Source: Thermodesulfobacteriales bacterium
Lineage (GTDB): Bacteria > Desulfobacterota > Thermodesulfobacteria > Thermodesulfobacteriales > Thermodesulfatatoraceae
Assembly (NCBI GenBank): GCA_026985945.1
Contig: JALSPN010000221.1
Location: 1-7,905, forward strand
Length of the DNA stretch: 7,905 nt
Reading direction: 5' to 3'
The notes beneath the pieces were generated by a model. It did no database searches, was not told where the DNA came from, and worked only from the letters and a program-made list of their open reading frames with translations. The translations under genes were made by a program, and so were the position numbers. The stretch's first letter is position 1. Each line of letters opens with the position of its first letter. Positions 5,272 to 7,905 of this stretch are shown one piece after another.

Positions 5272-5320
5272 CAACGAGGTTGGGCATCTATGCTCCATCA
5301 ATAAAAGGAGGGGGATGGGA

Positions 5321-7905
5321 ATGAAAAAACTAAACATTTTTATCCTGTCTTTTCTTTTGTGTGTTGTTTTGGTAATTTTGACGGCCAATATATCACTCGC
5401 AGCCGTTTTCAATGTCTCAACCCCTGAGGAATTCCAGAATGCCCTGACACAGGCACAGTCAAATGGTGAAGACGATGTGATAAATGTCCAGAATGATATG
5501 GATATTTCTTATACTCTCACCTATCAGACTCCCACTGGCGATAACGGACATACTCTTACAATTGAAGGTAATGAGCATGTACTTAATGGTAATAATGCGG
5601 TACAAATAATGTATATCGATACTGAGATGTTTGGTTATGGAGTTGGTGATAGGGGAGGTGATGTTTTAGTAAAAAATTTGATTTTCATAAATGGCAAACA
5701 AGCATATATGAGTGGTGGAGGCCTTTTGATACATGCAGGGGAGGCAAATATTTCGGTTGAGGGATGTACTTTTAGAGAAAATTCTTCCCAAAATTCAGGA
5801 GGAGGAGTTTATATATATACAAGAAGCGGTACTGTTACCCTTGCTAATAATATCTTTGATAATAATGTTACTGGCTTTGGAGACGGAGGTGGAGCCTGGA
5901 TACAAGGAAGTACGATTAGTGTTATAAATAATTATTTTAATGAAAATTATGCAGGTAAAAGTGATGAAGAACTAAATGGAGATAGTGATTATAAAGGCGG
6001 TGGTATATTTGTTACAGCAGTAGGTACTGTTACCTTTGTTAATAATGTCTTTAGCAAAAATATCGCCGGATTTGGAGGTGGAGCTTATGTATATACAGCA
6101 AGTATGACCATTACGAATAATACCTTTTATATAAATAACGCTAATAATGCTGAAGGTAAAGGTGGTGGAATTTACGTTCATCTTATCTTTGGGAATCTTA
6201 ACGTTTATAACAATATTTTTTGGGAGAATGAAGCTAGTTCTGATGGAGACGATCTTTATATTATTCCGGTGGACACTGTTGTAAACCTTTATAATAATGA
6301 TTTTTCTGGAAATGCTAACTTTGATACTGGACAATCGGAGGATCTTTATATTCAGAATATAGATCTCGATAAATACTTTCATGAAGATAATATACAGGAA
6401 GATCCTAATTTTTCCAATCCAGAAAATGGTAACTTTCATCTTACATCTGTTTCTCCTTGTATAGATGCTGGTAATAATTTTGCTCCTGATTTGCCTGAGG
6501 AAGATTTTGAGGGAGACTTAAGAATTATCCATGAAATTGTTGATATAGGAGCTGATGAACATCAATTTTATATCCTTACCATCAATCCTGAACCCGGGCA
6601 CGGCACGGTGACAGGCAGCTCCGCCGGCATCAACTGCGGCTCGGCAGGGGATGACTGCAGCGAAGAGTATGCCGAAGGTACGCAAGTTACCCTCACCGCA
6701 ACCCCTGATGTAGGCTATGTCTTCTCTGAGTGGAGTGGAGATTGTTCGGGCTGTGGAAATAACACCAACTGTACCGTTACCATGGATACTGATAAGACCT
6801 GCTCGGCTACCTTTGAAATAAGCGCACCAGGAATAGAAAATTTAACAGGAGCAATCCAATACATAGAAGAAGAACCAGAAGATTTGACTAATAATGCATA
6901 TGAGGACACTTATCATATCAAAATTTTCCCTGAAAAAATGAATTATGTTTTAGATGAAAATTTATTTGTAGATCATCTAGTAACTGGAGCTTACAATTGC
7001 CCCGATCCTACATCAGAGGGATATATTCCCGCTGGCACTGCAATTGATACATATTTAGTTCATTTCGATACAGAAGGCACTATCTCAAATAGATTAGAAG
7101 GATCCATTACTTTTAAACAACCTATATTAGGGCTTATCCTAGAAAAAGATAGTCTTGAAAATAGCGATTTTCTGAGTTTTGCAAATAACTTTACTACTGA
7201 TCCTTTAAGAGGGCTAGAATATTGTAGCCAAGATACATTTTCAATTTCAGAAGATAAAAAAACGCTTTCTTTGAGTTTATATGTTAATGTTTGTTTAGAT
7301 GAGGTAAGAATTATAGTTTTATCTAGCACTCAACCACCTGTAATCCACACTTTAACCATCGATCCCGAACCTGACCACGGCACGGTGACAGGAACTGGCA
7401 TCAACTGTGGCTCGGCAGGAGACGATTGCAGCGAAGAGTATGCCGAAGGAAGCGAGGTGACCCTCACCGCTACTCCTGATGAGGGCTATGTCTTCTCTGG
7501 CTGGGGAGGAGACTGCGCAGGCTGTGAAGGAAACACCTGCACCATCACCATGGATAGCGATAAGACCTGCTCGGCAGTATTTGAAGAGGCGCCCAATTTG
7601 CCGCCAGAGATTGAGTCCTTCACCGTGGAGCCCACCTCTGGTTTTGCTCCCTTAACGGTAGATGTTACCTGTGTAGCAACAGATCCTGACGGCACCATCG
7701 TGCAGTATGCCTTTGATCCTGGCGATGGAAGCGACCCATTGATTTCTCAAGACGGCACTTTTAGCTACACCTATAATATCCCTGGCACCTATCAGGCCAC
7801 CTGCACGGCCTACGATGATGACGAAGCTAGCACTACTTCTGAGCCAATTACCGTAGAGATAAGCTCAGGGGCTATCACTGCGGCTGACCTTGTGGTCACC
7901 AAACT
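5321..7905 (+). CDS. Large exported multidomain surface protein: beta-helix, duplicated Cys-rich InlB-B-like repeats, PKD (3' truncated by window)
   Basis: An uninterrupted frame of 861 codons runs to the window edge. ATG 5321 is preferred over in-frame ATG 5315 because AGGAGG (5306-5311) is 9 bases from it but only 3 from the other. Residues 1-28 are a signal peptide (K-K, long hydrophobic core, S-L-A-A). Residues about 70-320 are a right-handed parallel beta-helix with repeated N-N-x-F-x-x-N and G-G-G-x-Y turns, as in pectate-lyase-like and adhesin folds. Residues 371-413 (S-P-C-I-D-A-G-N-N, then G-D-x-R-I, D-I-G-A-D-E) match a choice-of-anchor-Q-type segment. Residues 417-499 and 676-755 are two related InlB-B-like repeats with six cysteines each; between them lies a separate domain (500-675). 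A PKD domain follows (about 763-847: W/F-D-P-G-D-G, Y-x-x-P-G-T-Y). No catalytic residues are evident, so I infer an adhesin or matrix protein. Its C-terminal anchor is not visible. Confidence 0.88.
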   Translation, partial: MKKLNIFILSFLLCVVLVILTANISLAAVFNVSTPEEFQNALTQAQSNGEDDVINVQNDMDISYTLTYQTPTGDNGHTLTIEGNEHVLNGNNAVQIMYIDTEMFGYGVGDRGGDVLVKNLIFINGKQAYMSGGGLLIHAGEANISVEGCTFRENSSQNSGGGVYIYTRSGTVTLANNIFDNNVTGFGDGGGAWIQGSTISVINNYFNENYAGKSDEELNGDSDYKGGGIFVTAVGTVTFVNNVFSKNIAGFGGGAYVYTASMTITNNTFYINNANNAEGKGGGIYVHLIFGNLNVYNNIFWENEASSDGDDLYIIPVDTVVNLYNNDFSGNANFDTGQSEDLYIQNIDLDKYFHEDNIQEDPNFSNPENGNFHLTSVSPCIDAGNNFAPDLPEEDFEGDLRIIHEIVDIGADEHQFYILTINPEPGHGTVTGSSAGINCGSAGDDCSEEYAEGTQVTLTATPDVGYVFSEWSGDCSGCGNNTNCTVTMDTDKTCSATFEISAPGIENLTGAIQYIEEEPEDLTNNAYEDTYHIKIFPEKMNYVLDENLFVDHLVTGAYNCPDPTSEGYIPAGTAIDTYLVHFDTEGTISNRLEGSITFKQPILGLILEKDSLENSDFLSFANNFTTDPLRGLEYCSQDTFSISEDKKTLSLSLYVNVCLDEVRIIVLSSTQPPVIHTLTIDPEPDHGTVTGTGINCGSAGDDCSEEYAEGSEVTLTATPDEGYVFSGWGGDCAGCEGNTCTITMDSDKTCSAVFEEAPNLPPEIESFTVEPTSGFAPLTVDVTCVATDPDGTIVQYAFDPGDGSDPLISQDGTFSYTYNIPGTYQATCTAYDDDEASTTSEPITVEISSGAITAADLVVTK
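6569..6817 (+). repeat. Cys-rich InlB-B-like repeat, copy 1
   Basis: This encodes residues 417-499 of the large surface protein. It has L-T-I-N-P-E-P-G-H-G-T-V-T-G, I-N-C-G-S-A-G-D-D-C, V-T-L-T-A-T-P-D, W-S-G-D-C-S-G-C and T-V-T-M-D-T-D-K-T-C-S-A-T-F. The pattern of x-V-x-L-x-A-x-P, G-Y-x-F-x-x-W and M-D-x-D-K-x-x-x-A-x-F is that of divergent InlB B-repeats (Bacterial repeat domain). Six cysteines could form three disulfides outside the cell. It aligns with copy 2 at DNA level, including an identical 23-base stretch (6656-6678 here, 7427-7449 in copy 2). Confidence 0.85.
7346..7585 (+). repeat. Cys-rich InlB-B-like repeat, copy 2
   Basis: This encodes residues 676-755, three residues shorter than copy 1 and with all six cysteines kept. 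Differences are mostly silent or conservative, for example F-S-G-W-G-G-D-C-A-G-C against F-S-E-W-S-G-D-C-S-G-C. Shared exact DNA blocks, such as CACGGCACGGTGACAGG and the 23-base block at 7427-7449, point to internal duplication or gene conversion and not to distant divergence. Confidence 0.85.

Noticed and set aside
5281..5295. TGGGCATCTATGCTC as a second sigma-54 promoter ahead of the large gene
   Set aside because: The GG and GC elements are too close together; sigma-54 spacing is strict.
5972..6439. 155-codon open frame on the - strand
   Set aside because: It is antisense to the beta-helix region. The Ile/Lys/Ser-rich translation is what A/T-rich Asn/Asp/Gly repeats give on the other strand.

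Overview
The window looks like chromosomal DNA from a Gram-negative, probably thermophilic anaerobe, with Thermodesulfobacteriota (Thermosulfurimonas/Thermodesulfatator-like) as my best guess. The guess rests on tightly packed overlapping genes, the codon style of the left half (many CTT, TTT, GCC, AAA and GAG codons), the PEP-CTERM sorting signal and the sigma-54 promoter. It is an inference and not a database match.

Left block (1-2349, + strand): the 3' part of tatC, a very short tatA with a GTG start (345-515), a sugar-1-phosphate nucleotidyltransferase (522-1439) and a sugar kinase (1423-2349). The last two overlap and resemble the MurU/AmgK pair that recycles peptidoglycan N-acetylmuramate to UDP-MurNAc. 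The four genes are probably one operon: a twin-arginine translocase followed by cell-wall sugar recycling.

Middle block (2339-3765, - strand): a two-gene ABC exporter of the FetA/FetB (YbbL/YbbM) family, with fetA upstream and a 4-base overlap into fetB. The 3' end of fetB overlaps the 3' end of the convergent kinase gene by 11 bp, so no terminator can lie between the two operons.

Divergent intergenic region (3766-4424): about 660 bp without a convincing gene but rich in structure. It holds a REP/MITE-like palindrome (3946-4011), a short perfect palindrome (4116-4133), two tandem copies of an A/T-rich palindrome (4176-4218), a near-consensus sigma-54 promoter (4288-4302) and a long stepped hairpin (4324-4396) that would form the very 5' end of the mRNA.

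Right block (4425-7905, + strand): a 263-aa PEP-CTERM protein, a perfect 15-bp inverted repeat (5228-5271), and the first 861 codons of a large exported protein that runs off the window. The large protein has a signal peptide, a right-handed beta-helix, a choice-of-anchor-Q-like segment, two cysteine-rich InlB-B-like repeats separated by a distinct domain, and a PKD domain. It has no stop codon in the window. The two genes probably form a surface/exopolysaccharide-associated module. The PEP-CTERM gene is sorted by an exosortase encoded elsewhere. Its sigma-54 promoter fits the PrsK/PrsR-RpoN control described for PEP-CTERM regulons.

The most interesting part of the window is the regulatory architecture ahead of the PEP-CTERM gene (tandem palindromes, sigma-54 promoter, 5'-terminal hairpin), together with the mosaic domain structure of the large downstream protein.
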